DNA of 40,215 nt from Candidatus Blautia excrementigallinarum (GTDB lineage: Bacteria; Bacillota; Clostridia; Lachnospirales; Lachnospiraceae). The notes under the pieces are model-generated. The model searched no databases, had not been told where the DNA came from, and saw only the letters and a list, made by a program, of their open reading frames with translations. This document shows, in pieces, positions 28,283-37,799 of this stretch (its first letter is position 1; each line of letters starts with the position of its first letter). The stretch is from contig DWXL01000015.1 of the NCBI GenBank assembly GCA_019119235.1, positions 1 to 40,215 of the forward strand. Reading direction: 5' to 3'. Position numbers and translations under genes: made by a program.

Positions 28283-28465
28283 ATGTGTCTTGCAACAGTA
28301 TATAAAGAAAGCGATGATTCCGTGATCTTTAAGAATGTAAGCCGTATTGATGTGGATGGAGAGAAGATTATTCTCCGGGATATCATGGGCGACGAGCGGA
28401 TCATCGAGGGCCGCATCCTTATGGTGGATCTGGCGAACAGTGTTGTGAAGCTGTGCTGTGACTGA
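28283..28465 (+). CDS. cooT: CooT family nickel-binding protein
   Basis: 60 aa MCLATVYKESDDSVIFKNVSRIDVDGEKIILRDIMGDERIIEGRILMVDLANSVVKLCCD; N-terminal MCLA; RBS AGGAGG. Confidence 0.85.
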   Translation: MCLATVYKESDDSVIFKNVSRIDVDGEKIILRDIMGDERIIEGRILMVDLANSVVKLCCD

Positions 28466-28524
28466 ACAGCGCGCGGGAACAATTATTAATACAGTAATAC
28501 CTGACTTAGGAGGCATCAATAATT

Positions 28525-29295
28525 ATGGCACATGTGATTGCCGTCGCAGGTAAAGGCGGCGTTGGAAAGACTACTTTGTGCGGAATGCTGATCCAGTATC
28601 TCTGCGAGCAGGGAAAGGGCCCTGTCCTCGCTGTGGATGCGGATGCGAATTCCAATCTGAACGAGGTTCTCGGAGTGAAGGTAGACACCACTCTCGGAGA
28701 CGTCCGCGAAGAGATCGCGCGGGCGGAGATGGCGAAGGAGAGTCCGATCCCGGCCGGGATGTCCAAGGCGGACTATGCGGAACTCCGTTTCGAGGACGCT
28801 CTGGTGGAAGATGATGATTTTGATCTGCTTGTTATGGGCAGGACGCAGGGGAAAGGCTGTTATTGTTATGTGAACGGACTTCTTCAGGCGCAGCTTGCCA
28901 AATACCAGAATAACTATCCCTATTTTGTTGTTGATAATGAAGCCGGCATGGAACATATCAGCCGGGGCGTTCTGCCTACCATGCAGACGGCGATCCTGGT
29001 AAGCGACTGTTCCAGAAGAGGAATCCAGGCGGTAGGGAGGATCGCGCAGCTGATTAAAGAATGCGATATGCATCCGTCCACGGTTGGCCTGATCGTCAAC
29101 CGGGCGCCAAAAGGCGAACTGAATCCCGGAATTATAGATGAGATTCAGATCCAGGGTCTGAATCTTCTGGGTGTGGTTCCCCAGGATGAATCCGTGTATG
29201 AGTATGACTGCGAGGGTAAACCCACGGCGTCTCTTCCGGAGGACAATCCTGTGAAACAGGCTCTCCGGGCTATCGTTGATAAACTGGACCTGTGA
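28525..29295 (+). CDS. cooC: CODH maturation ATPase CooC
   Basis: HVIAVAGKGGVGKTTLCGMLIQYL deviant Walker A; CYC motif in GKGCYCYVNGLL; DNEAGMEHISRG. Confidence 0.93.
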   Translation: MAHVIAVAGKGGVGKTTLCGMLIQYLCEQGKGPVLAVDADANSNLNEVLGVKVDTTLGDVREEIARAEMAKESPIPAGMSKADYAELRFEDALVEDDDFDLLVMGRTQGKGCYCYVNGLLQAQLAKYQNNYPYFVVDNEAGMEHISRGVLPTMQTAILVSDCSRRGIQAVGRIAQLIKECDMHPSTVGLIVNRAPKGELNPGIIDEIQIQGLNLLGVVPQDESVYEYDCEGKPTASLPEDNPVKQALRAIVDKLDL

Positions 29296-29426
29296 TCCGG
29301 CCGCTTCAGTAAGCGGGATGTCTGCACCGGGAAGAGGTTTTTCCGGCGGACTTTTTTACATGAAAATAACCCATGGGCGGGGATGGGTTCTGTCTGCGGG
29401 GTTATTATAAAAAAGACAAAATAAAC

Positions 29427-29460
29427 ATACATGGCCGCGTTTATCTTATCTGCCATGTAT
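29427..29460. promoter_or_regulatory. Inverted repeat directly upstream of the cooS ribosome-binding site
   Basis: ATACATGGC (29427-29435) / GCCATGTAT (29452-29460), 16-nt loop; SD AAAGGAGG follows. Confidence 0.6.
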
Positions 29461-29478
29461 CACTAAAGGAGGTCAATA

Positions 29479-31371
29479 ATGAGTGAATTCAAATTAACTA
29501 CAGTGGAAGAATTTGAGAATGCCACTAACAGACTGCTGGAGACCGGCGCTAAAGTGGGCGCTGATTCATGGCAGCTCCGCGTGAAAAATCAGACTCCACA
29601 CTGTAAGTTCGGAGAGAAGGGCATCTGCTGCCGTATCTGCTCCATGGGACCGTGCCGTATTACTCCGAAGGCTCCGAGAGGAATCTGCGGATGCGACGCA
29701 CACGGCATCGTAGGAAGAAACTTCCTTAAATTCACAGCAGGCGGAGCAGCGACACATTCCGATCACGGACGAGAGATCTGTCATACTCTGTACTGCGCAG
29801 ACAAAGATGGGAACTACAAAGTAAAAGATCCCGAGAAACTGATCCGTATCGCAAAAGAATGGGGCGTTGAGACAGAAGGTAAAGATATTTACGATCTGGC
29901 GCACGAAATGGCTGAGACAGGCCTTATGGAATATGGTAAACCCTTCGGTTACCAGAGATTCCTTGACAGAATGCCCGCAGCCCAGAAAGAGAAGCTGATC
30001 GAAAACGAGATCGCTCCCCGTGCCATTGACCGCGAGGTTGCTTCCTCTCTCCACATGTCCCATATGGGATGTTCTTCCCTTCCGGAAGCGCTTGTGAAAC
30101 AGTCTCTCCGCTGCGGTCTTGCAGACGGATGGGGCGGCTCCATGATGGGAACCGAATTCTCCGACGTGCTTTTCGGAACTCCGAAGCCCATCGACACAGA
30201 GGCGAACCTGGGCGTTATGGTGGAAGAGAACGTAAACATCGTTGTACACGGCCATGATCCCAGCCTTTCCGAGATGATCTGCGAATACGCGGACAGCAAG
30301 GAAATGATCGACTACGCGAAATCCGTAGGAGCCAAGGGTATCACAGTATCCGGTGTATGCTGTACCTCCAACGAAGTGGCAATGCGCCGCGGCGTTCCCA
30401 TGGCGGGCAACTTCCTGCAGCAGGAGAACGTTGTTCTCACAGGCGCCTGTGAGGCTATCGTTGTTGACGTTCAGTGTATCTTCCCGGCACTTGGACCGTT
30501 AAGCAAATGTTTCCACACCAAATTTATCACAACTTCTCCCATTGCTCAGATGCCGGATTCTGAATTTATCAGATTCAACGCTGAGACAGCAGGAGAAAAC
30601 GCGAAAGCGATCGTTAAACTCGCGATCGACAACTTCAAGAACAGAAAGCCCGAGCTCGTACATATCCCGCAGCTGAAGCAGAAGGCTACTGTAGGTTACT
30701 CCACAGAAGCGATCGTTAAAGTCCTTGACGGTGTTACCAACTCTCAGGTAGATGAACTTGGCACCACCAAGCCGCTGCTTGAGTGCATCACTTCCGGCGT
30801 TATCCGCGGCGCTGTTGCCATGGTAGGATGCAACAACCCGAAGATCCGTCCGGACTACGCTCACATTGAGCTTATGAAGAAATGTATTGCCAACGATATC
30901 ATTATCATCGCATCCGGATGTTCCGCACAGGCTGCCGCCAAGGCCGGCCTTATGGACAAATCCGCGAAGGAACTCTGCGGAGACGGTCTGAAGAGAGTCT
31001 GTGAACTGGCTGATATCCCGCCTGTTCTTCATATGGGATCCTGCGTGGATATTTCCCGTATGATGGTTCTTGCGGCTGAACTTGCCAAAGACGCAGGCCT
31101 GCAGATCAATCAGCTTCCTGTAGTGGGATGCGCTCCGGAGTGGATGTCTGAGAAGGCAGTATCCATCGGTAACTATGTTGTGGCTACCGGTATCGATACC
31201 TTCCTTGGTGTTGATCCTTATGTGGCAGGTTCCACAGAGATGGCGGAACTTCTGACAGAGGGAACCAGAAAATGGGTAGGAGCTGCCTACACAGTTGAAA
31301 CAGATATCGAGAAATTAGTTGATCTGATGATCGAGAGAATCGAAGAGAAGAGAACAGCTCTTGGAATCTGA
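29479..31371 (+). CDS. cooS: Anaerobic carbon monoxide dehydrogenase catalytic subunit
   Basis: 630 aa; HCKFGEKGICCRICSMGPCRITPKAPRGICGCDAHGIVGRN, VCCTSNEVAMRRGVPMAGNFLQQE, CSAQAAAKAGLM; also called acsA in acetogens. Confidence 0.98.
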   Translation: MSEFKLTTVEEFENATNRLLETGAKVGADSWQLRVKNQTPHCKFGEKGICCRICSMGPCRITPKAPRGICGCDAHGIVGRNFLKFTAGGAATHSDHGREICHTLYCADKDGNYKVKDPEKLIRIAKEWGVETEGKDIYDLAHEMAETGLMEYGKPFGYQRFLDRMPAAQKEKLIENEIAPRAIDREVASSLHMSHMGCSSLPEALVKQSLRCGLADGWGGSMMGTEFSDVLFGTPKPIDTEANLGVMVEENVNIVVHGHDPSLSEMICEYADSKEMIDYAKSVGAKGITVSGVCCTSNEVAMRRGVPMAGNFLQQENVVLTGACEAIVVDVQCIFPALGPLSKCFHTKFITTSPIAQMPDSEFIRFNAETAGENAKAIVKLAIDNFKNRKPELVHIPQLKQKATVGYSTEAIVKVLDGVTNSQVDELGTTKPLLECITSGVIRGAVAMVGCNNPKIRPDYAHIELMKKCIANDIIIIASGCSAQAAAKAGLMDKSAKELCGDGLKRVCELADIPPVLHMGSCVDISRMMVLAAELAKDAGLQINQLPVVGCAPEWMSEKAVSIGNYVVATGIDTFLGVDPYVAGSTEMAELLTEGTRKWVGAAYTVETDIEKLVDLMIERIEEKRTALGI

Positions 31372-31405
31372 TATATTAATAAGCAAAAAAGGTGGATGAC
31401 GTAAA

Positions 31406-32170
31406 ATGAAAATCGCAGTAACAGGAAAAGGCGGCGTGGGTAAGACAACCTTTGCGGCGACTCTGGCCCGCCTCTACGCGGCGGAAGGAAGGCCGGTCCT
31501 GGCGGCGGATGTGGATCCGGATGCCAATCTGGGACTTGCCCTCGGGTTCGATGAAGACACACTGGATTCTATTGTTCCCATTTCCAAAATGCGCAAACTG
31601 GTGGAAGAGCGGACTGGCGCGACGGCAGGAAATCAGTTTTATCATCTGAACCCCAAAGTGGACGACATTCCCGACAAATACGGCAAGGTCTGCAACGGAG
31701 TCAGGCTCCTTGTTCTTGGTACTGTGGAGACCGGCGGCGGCGGATGCGTATGTCCGGAACATGTGATGCTGAAACGGATCATCAATAATCTTGTTCTCCG
31801 CAGAGAGGATGTCGTGATCCTTGATATGGAGGCAGGACTGGAACATCTGGGACGGGGTACCACAGAAGGTGTCGACGCTTTTATCGTGGTGATCGAACCC
31901 GGAGCCAGAAGCGTTCAGACCTATAAGAATGTTAAGCGTCTGGCGAAGGATCTTGGCGTGTCGCAGGTAAAGGTTGTGGCCAACAAGGTGCGCACCGAAG
32001 AGGACGAGGCATTTGTCACCGGACGGATTCCAGAGGAAGATCTTCTTGGAATGATCCATTATAATACAGAGGTGATGGACGCTGATCGACAGGGGAAATC
32101 CCCCTATGACTTCAGCGAGACAGTCACCGGAGAGATCAGAAAGATAAAAGAAAAAATTGATCGTCAGTGA
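31406..32170 (+). CDS. Second CooC/AcsF-type maturation ATPase
   Basis: MKIAVTGKGGVGKTTFAATLARLYA; ETGGGGCVCPEHVML; DMEAGLEHLGRGT. Confidence 0.92.
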   Translation: MKIAVTGKGGVGKTTFAATLARLYAAEGRPVLAADVDPDANLGLALGFDEDTLDSIVPISKMRKLVEERTGATAGNQFYHLNPKVDDIPDKYGKVCNGVRLLVLGTVETGGGGCVCPEHVMLKRIINNLVLRREDVVILDMEAGLEHLGRGTTEGVDAFIVVIEPGARSVQTYKNVKRLAKDLGVSQVKVVANKVRTEEDEAFVTGRIPEEDLLGMIHYNTEVMDADRQGKSPYDFSETVTGEIRKIKEKIDRQ

Positions 32171-32192
32171 TCTATAATTAGGAGGTATAACA

Positions 32193-34319
32193 GTGACTTT
32201 ATTTGAAAGTGTTTTCGCAGGAAACGACGCGGTCTATGGCCTTACCGAGAACGCCATTGACGAAGCGATCAAAGCTCATGGAGCGGACAAAGCAGTCAGC
32301 TTCCCCAACACCGCTTATTCCCTTCCCTGCTACTACGCAGTAACAGGAACCAAGGTAGGCACACTTGGAGAGCTGAAAGAAGCGCTCGGGGTTGTGAAGA
32401 CCCTGATGACAAGAGAGAAAAGGACCCACGACGTATTTATGTCCGGTGTGGCTACAGCGCTCTGCGCGGAGTTCATCGAGGTCCTGAAATACATCGACGG
32501 CGCGGTTCCCTACGAAGAGCCCTGCTACGGCCATCTTGCCGACGCAGTGATCCGTGAACTGGGCGTGCCGCTGGTAACAGGCGATATCCCCGGCGTAGCC
32601 GTGATCCTGGGCAAAGCTCCTTCCGCAGAGGAAGCGGCGGCCCTGGTAAAATCCTACCAGGCACAGGGTATCCTTGTGACCCTGACCGGAGATATCATCG
32701 ATCAGCTTGCAGAGATCAACTATAAGACAGGCGCCAACGTACGTGTGATCCCGCTGGGCAAGGATGTTACATCTGTGATCCACGTAGTATCTGTAGCGAT
32801 CCGCGCGGCTCTGATCTTCGGTAACGTAAAACCGGGCGACGCTGCAGCTCTTATGGAATACACCATGAAACGTGTTCCGGCGTTCGTAAACGCATTCGCA
32901 CCGCTGAACGACGTGATCGTCGCATGCGGAGCAGGCGCTATCGCACTTGGCTTCCCGGTAATCACCGACCAGGCGGACGTTGCGAGAGTACCGAAGAGCC
33001 TGATCTGCCAGACAGATATCAGCAAATGGAACGCAACCTCCCTTGAGGCCCGCGACATCAAGATCAAGATCACCAATATCGATATCCCGGTAGCGTTCGC
33101 GTCCGCATTCGAGGGCGAGATCATCCGCCGCAAGGATATGCAGGTAGAGTTCGACGGATCCCGTGTGGACTGCGCGGAACTTGTACAGACCTGTGACGCC
33201 AGTGAGGTAGAGGACCACAAGATCACCGTGATCGGACCGGAAGCAGACGAGATGGAGCTTGGAAGCAAGAACTGCATCGCATACGTTGTGAAGGTTGCCG
33301 GCAAGAACATGCAGGCAGACTTTGAGCCGGTTATCGAGCGTAAGTTCCATAACTACATCAACTGCATCGAGGGCGTATACCATACAGGCCAGAGAGACAT
33401 GCAGCGTATCCGTATCAGCATCGACGCGTTCAACGCAGGATTCCGCATCAAACACATCGGAGAAGTGCTTTACTCTCAGGTGAAGAACGAATTCGACGCG
33501 GTTGTGGATAAATGCGAAGTAGTGATCTACACAGATCCGGCAGAATGTAAGAGAGTACGCCATGAGGTGGCTATCCCCACATTCGAGAAACGTGACGAGC
33601 GTCTGGATAACCTGACAGACGAGTCTGTAGACGTATACTACAGCTGTATCCTTTGCCAGGCATTCTCCCCCAGCCACGTATGCGTGGTAACACCGGAGAG
33701 ACTGGGACTGTGCGGAGCCGTATCATGGCTTGACGCCAAGGCGACCAACGAGCTGGATCCGGCAGGACCTTGCCAGGTGATCACCAAAGAGCGTCCCATC
33801 GATGAGAACCTTGGTTCTTATGAGGACGTAGACGAGGCAGTGAAGAAACTTTCCCAGGGCGCACTGGAGCATGTAACCCTGTATTCCATCATGCAGGATC
33901 CCATGACCTCCTGCGGATGCTTCGAATGTATCTGCGGTATCGAGCCGTTCTCCAACGGCGTTGTCATCGCCAACCGTGAGTACGCGGGTATGACACCTCT
34001 TGGAATGACCTTCCCGGAGATGGCATCCATGACAGGCGGCGGCGTGCAGACACCGGGCTTCATGGGACACGGCAAGCACTTCATCTCTTCCAAGAAGTTT
34101 ATGAAGGCAGAGGGCGGAATCGAGCGTATCGTATGGATGCCCAAGGAGCTGAAAGACTTCGTGGCAGAGCGTCTGAACAAGACGGCAAAAGAGCTTTACG
34201 GAATCGACAATTTCACAGACATGGTCGGAGACGAGACAGTAGCGACAGATCCGGAGACACTGGTGGCTTTCCTTACCGAGAAGAACCATCCGGCACTTGC
34301 ACTGGATCCGATGATGTAA
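32193..34319 (+). CDS. acsB: CO-methylating acetyl-CoA synthase subunit beta
   Basis: 708 aa; A-cluster motif YYSCILCQAFSPSHVCVVTPERLGLCGAVSWLDAKA and MTSCGCFECI. Confidence 0.98.
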   Translation: MTLFESVFAGNDAVYGLTENAIDEAIKAHGADKAVSFPNTAYSLPCYYAVTGTKVGTLGELKEALGVVKTLMTREKRTHDVFMSGVATALCAEFIEVLKYIDGAVPYEEPCYGHLADAVIRELGVPLVTGDIPGVAVILGKAPSAEEAAALVKSYQAQGILVTLTGDIIDQLAEINYKTGANVRVIPLGKDVTSVIHVVSVAIRAALIFGNVKPGDAAALMEYTMKRVPAFVNAFAPLNDVIVACGAGAIALGFPVITDQADVARVPKSLICQTDISKWNATSLEARDIKIKITNIDIPVAFASAFEGEIIRRKDMQVEFDGSRVDCAELVQTCDASEVEDHKITVIGPEADEMELGSKNCIAYVVKVAGKNMQADFEPVIERKFHNYINCIEGVYHTGQRDMQRIRISIDAFNAGFRIKHIGEVLYSQVKNEFDAVVDKCEVVIYTDPAECKRVRHEVAIPTFEKRDERLDNLTDESVDVYYSCILCQAFSPSHVCVVTPERLGLCGAVSWLDAKATNELDPAGPCQVITKERPIDENLGSYEDVDEAVKKLSQGALEHVTLYSIMQDPMTSCGCFECICGIEPFSNGVVIANREYAGMTPLGMTFPEMASMTGGGVQTPGFMGHGKHFISSKKFMKAEGGIERIVWMPKELKDFVAERLNKTAKELYGIDNFTDMVGDETVATDPETLVAFLTEKNHPALALDPMM

Positions 34320-34329
34320 TAATTTACGG

Positions 34330-34357
34330 CGGAGAATGGGGCTTTCCTCATTCTCCG
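34330..34357 (+). other. Strong intercistronic hairpin after acsB, without a U-tract
   Basis: CGGAGAATGGGG-cttt-CCTCATTCTCCG, 12-bp stem with one G-U. Confidence 0.75.
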
Positions 34358-34426
34358 GCGTTATGCTTTCAGAAAGCAGTCGTGAAAACTGACAGAAAGG
34401 TTTGCCTATTTTTGGCGGAATCTGCC

Positions 34427-34456
34427 TTGTCAATAACCTATGAACTGTTGTATAAT
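34427..34456 (+). promoter_or_regulatory. Candidate internal promoter for acsD-acsC-acsE
   Basis: TTGTCA (34427-34432), 18 bp, TATAAT (34451-34456). Confidence 0.65.
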
Positions 34457-34511
34457 ATGCAATAGAGTATAAATATCAATACTTAAATTTTTAAGAGGAG
34501 GCTAATAAGAA

Positions 34512-35453
34512 ATGCCGTTTAATCAGAAACCACAAAAGTTTAATGCGAAGATTAACTCAGTCACAATCGGAAGCGGAGACAAGACTGTGACAATCGGCGG
34601 AGACAGCACATTTCCGTTCTACACCTTTGACGCTCCGTCAGAGAACTGCCCGAAGATCGGCGTAGAGATTTCTGACATGGGCCTTGAAGGCGTATCTGAG
34701 GGAATCAAAGCATACTACGACGGAGCTTCCACCATGGCTGACATCGCGAAGAAAGCAGCCTCTATGGAGGGCGCTGACTTTGTCGCACTGATCCTGGAAG
34801 GCGGAGATCCCAACGGTGAGAACAAGTCCATCGACGAGCTGATCGCAGTTGTCAAGGAAGTTGCCGACGCAGTTGACTGTCCGCTTGTTGTAGAGGGATG
34901 CAAGAACGTAGAGAAGGATGCGGAACTTCTTCCGAAGGTTGCAGAGGTTCTTCAGGGAAGAAACGCTCTGATCCTTTCCGAGAAAGAAGAGAACTACAAG
35001 GCTATCGGCGCAGCTGCAGGTCTGGCATACAATCAGATCGTAGGCGCTGAGTCCGCGGTAGATATCAACCTTGCGAAGCAGCTGAACGTTGTTACAACAC
35101 AGCTTGGCGTAGATCCCAAGAAGATCGTTATGAATATCGGAAGTGCGGCAGCAGGCTACGGATATGAATATGTGGTTTCCACTATGGACCGTATCAAAGG
35201 TGCTGCTCTCGGCCAGAACGACAATATGCTTCAGATGCCTATCATTACACCTGTATCCGCAGAGACATGGGGCGTGAAGGAAGCTACAGCTTCCGAAGCC
35301 GACATGCCGGAGTGGGGCCCGCAGGACGAGCGTGGAATCGACATGGAGATCATGACAGCCGCAGCAGACCTGGCAGCAGGTTCTGACGCTGTGATCTTAA
35401 GACATCCGGAATCTGTTAAGACAATTTCCAAGATGATCAAAGCACTTGTGTAA
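34512..35453 (+). CDS. acsD: Corrinoid iron-sulfur protein small subunit (ACDS delta)
   Basis: 313 aa; MPFNQKPQKFNAKINSVTIGSGDKTVTIGGDSTFPFYTFD, PKIGVEISDMG. Confidence 0.95.
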   Translation: MPFNQKPQKFNAKINSVTIGSGDKTVTIGGDSTFPFYTFDAPSENCPKIGVEISDMGLEGVSEGIKAYYDGASTMADIAKKAASMEGADFVALILEGGDPNGENKSIDELIAVVKEVADAVDCPLVVEGCKNVEKDAELLPKVAEVLQGRNALILSEKEENYKAIGAAAGLAYNQIVGAESAVDINLAKQLNVVTTQLGVDPKKIVMNIGSAAAGYGYEYVVSTMDRIKGAALGQNDNMLQMPIITPVSAETWGVKEATASEADMPEWGPQDERGIDMEIMTAAADLAAGSDAVILRHPESVKTISKMIKALV

Positions 35454-35475
35454 CGAATAGGAGGATAATTGAGCT

Positions 35476-36822
35476 ATGGCACTGAATGGTATTCAGATCT
35501 TTAAATTAACACCAAAGAAAAACTGTAAGGAATGTGGATGTCCGACGTGTATGGCTTTCGCTATGAAAGTTGCACAGGGCGCTATGCAGATCGAGCAGTG
35601 TCCGCATATGTCAGAAGACGCGCTGGCTACTCTTTCCGAGGCTACCGCGCCGCCGATGAAGACCATCAAGATCGGAACAGGCGACGGCGAGTTCACTCTC
35701 GGAGGAGAGACTGTTCTCTACAGACATGAGAAGACATTTGTCAGCAAGACAAGATATGCAGTATCTCTCTGCACAGGCATGAGCGACGCTGAGGTTGACG
35801 CGAAACTTGCTGAAATCCCGGTAGTTGACTATGAGCGTATCGGCGAGAGAATGCATGTTGAGCTTGTATATGTAAACTGCGGAGCAGACGCAGACGCGGC
35901 TAAATATACAGCGCTGGTTGAGAAGGCCAAAGGCCTTGGAAGAACTCTGATCCTGGGATGCACTGATCCCGAGATCGCGAAAGCCGCTCTTGAAGTATGC
36001 AAGGACAGCAAACCGGTTCTGAACGGAGCAAACGCTTCCAACTATGAAGCTATGAACGCAGTTGCCACAGAGGCAGGCGTTGTTCTGGGCGTATCCGGTA
36101 AAGATATCAACGAATTATATGACACAACAGCAGCACTTGAGAAACTGGGCAACAAGAACCTCGTTCTTGACACCACAGGCGCTGACGCAAAAGAAACATT
36201 CGCAAATACTGTACTGGTTCGCCGTGCAGCTCTGAAAGATCAGGACAGAACCTTCGGTTATCCGTCTCTGGTCAACCTTGTTAAGATCGCTCAGGGCGAC
36301 AAACATCTGCAGGCAGCACTGGCAGCACTGTTTACCATGAAATACGGTTCCATCGTTGTAATGGAAGAGATGACATACGCAGAAGCGCTTCCGCTTTACG
36401 GACTGCGCCAGAACGTATTTACAGACCCGCAGAAGCCGATGAAGGTAGAGCCGGGTATCTACCCGCTGAACGGCGCGGACGAGAATTCTCTCGTAGTTAC
36501 CACTGTAGACTTCGCTCTTACTTACTTCGTTGTATCCGGAGAGCTGGAGCGTTCCGGTGTTCCGCTTAACTTCGTTATCAACGACGCCGGCGGACTTTCC
36601 GTTCTTACCTCCTGGGCTGCAGGTAAATTCTCCGGAACAAGCATTTCCGAGTTCATCAAAGAGAATGTTGAGCCGAAGGTAAAATGCAGAAAACTCGTGA
36701 TCCCCGGCAAGGTAGCCGTACTGAAGGGCGATCTGGAAGCAAAACTTCCGGGATGGGAGATCATCGTAGGACCGAGAGAAGCAGTACAGCTTGTGAAGTT
36801 CTTAAAGGATATGCAGGCATAA
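35476..36822 (+). CDS. acsC: Corrinoid iron-sulfur protein large subunit (ACDS gamma)
   Basis: 448 aa; N-terminal 4Fe-4S motif KKNCKECGCPTCMAFAMKVAQG...EQCP. Confidence 0.96.
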   Translation: MALNGIQIFKLTPKKNCKECGCPTCMAFAMKVAQGAMQIEQCPHMSEDALATLSEATAPPMKTIKIGTGDGEFTLGGETVLYRHEKTFVSKTRYAVSLCTGMSDAEVDAKLAEIPVVDYERIGERMHVELVYVNCGADADAAKYTALVEKAKGLGRTLILGCTDPEIAKAALEVCKDSKPVLNGANASNYEAMNAVATEAGVVLGVSGKDINELYDTTAALEKLGNKNLVLDTTGADAKETFANTVLVRRAALKDQDRTFGYPSLVNLVKIAQGDKHLQAALAALFTMKYGSIVVMEEMTYAEALPLYGLRQNVFTDPQKPMKVEPGIYPLNGADENSLVVTTVDFALTYFVVSGELERSGVPLNFVINDAGGLSVLTSWAAGKFSGTSISEFIKENVEPKVKCRKLVIPGKVAVLKGDLEAKLPGWEIIVGPREAVQLVKFLKDMQA

Positions 36823-36865
36823 CTGCACCTTATCATAACAAAGTAATGTAAAGGAGAACACAGGT

Positions 36866-37651
36866 ATGGCAAAATTTGTAGTAATCGGAGAAAGACTTTC
36901 AACAACAGCTCCCGCTGTAAACAAAGCTTTCATGGAAAGAGATCCGGAGCCGATCATCAAGAGAGCAAAACAGCAGCTTGACGCAGGCGCTACTTATCTG
37001 GATGTTAATATCGGACCGGCTGAGAACGACGGCGAGGATCTGATGAAGTGGGCGGTTCAGCTCCTTCAGTCCGAGTTCGACAACGTTCCGCTTGCTCTTG
37101 ATACAACCAATAAAAAAGCAATCGAAGCCGGAATTTCTGTTTACAACAGAAGCAAAGGCAAACCGATCGTTAACTCTGCAGACGCAGGCGACAGAATTTC
37201 CAACATCGACCTTGCGGCAGCTAACGACGCTATCGTTATCGCTCTCTGCTCATCAGGAATGATCGCATCCGACAACGACGAGCGTATGATGCACTGCCAG
37301 AACATGCTGGAGAGAGGCCTTGGCCTTGGCATGGAAGCAGAGGATCTGTGGTTTGACCCGCTGTTCGTAGTTGTTAAAGGTATGCAGGAAAAACAGATGG
37401 AAGTTCTGGAAGCAATCAAAATGTTCTCCGATATGGGACTTAACTCTACCGGCGGACTTTCCAACAACAGCAACGGTATGCCGAAAGCTATCCGTCCGAT
37501 CATGGATTCCGCTCTGGTAGCTATGGCAATGATGCAGGGTCTTACCTCCGCAATTGTCAACCCCAATGATCTTCGTCTTATGGAGACCATTAAATCCTGT
37601 GACGTATTCAAAGGAAACACTCTGTACGCAGATTCTTATCTGGAGATCTGA
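36866..37651 (+). CDS. acsE: Methyltetrahydrofolate:corrinoid/iron-sulfur protein methyltransferase
   Basis: 261 aa; VVIGERLSTTAPAV, GATYLDVNIGPAENDGEDLMKWAVQLLQ, NSADAGDR, pterin-binding fold. Confidence 0.96.
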   Translation: MAKFVVIGERLSTTAPAVNKAFMERDPEPIIKRAKQQLDAGATYLDVNIGPAENDGEDLMKWAVQLLQSEFDNVPLALDTTNKKAIEAGISVYNRSKGKPIVNSADAGDRISNIDLAAANDAIVIALCSSGMIASDNDERMMHCQNMLERGLGLGMEAEDLWFDPLFVVVKGMQEKQMEVLEAIKMFSDMGLNSTGGLSNNSNGMPKAIRPIMDSALVAMAMMQGLTSAIVNPNDLRLMETIKSCDVFKGNTLYADSYLEI

Positions 37652-37736
37652 TCCGCCGGCAGACAATCCGTTCTGCGGTAAGGGAACGCTATGTGCAGGC
37701 GGTCCCGGAGAAGAGTTTTATAGTGTACATAACCAA

Positions 37737-37773
37737 GATGAGGGCTGGAGACTTCGGTCTTCAGCCCTTCATC
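37737..37773 (+). other. Stable UUCG-capped hairpin between acsE and the acsV-like gene
   Basis: GATGAGGGCTGGAGAC-TTCG-GTCTTCAGCCCTTCATC, one bulged base and one G-U; no U-tract. Confidence 0.8.
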
Positions 37774-37799
37774 TATCTTAGGAGAAAGGTGGTTGCCTG

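Noticed and set aside
32199-33677. 492-aa antisense ORF opposite acsB
   Set aside because: Shadow of acsB codon usage; no domain motif recognised
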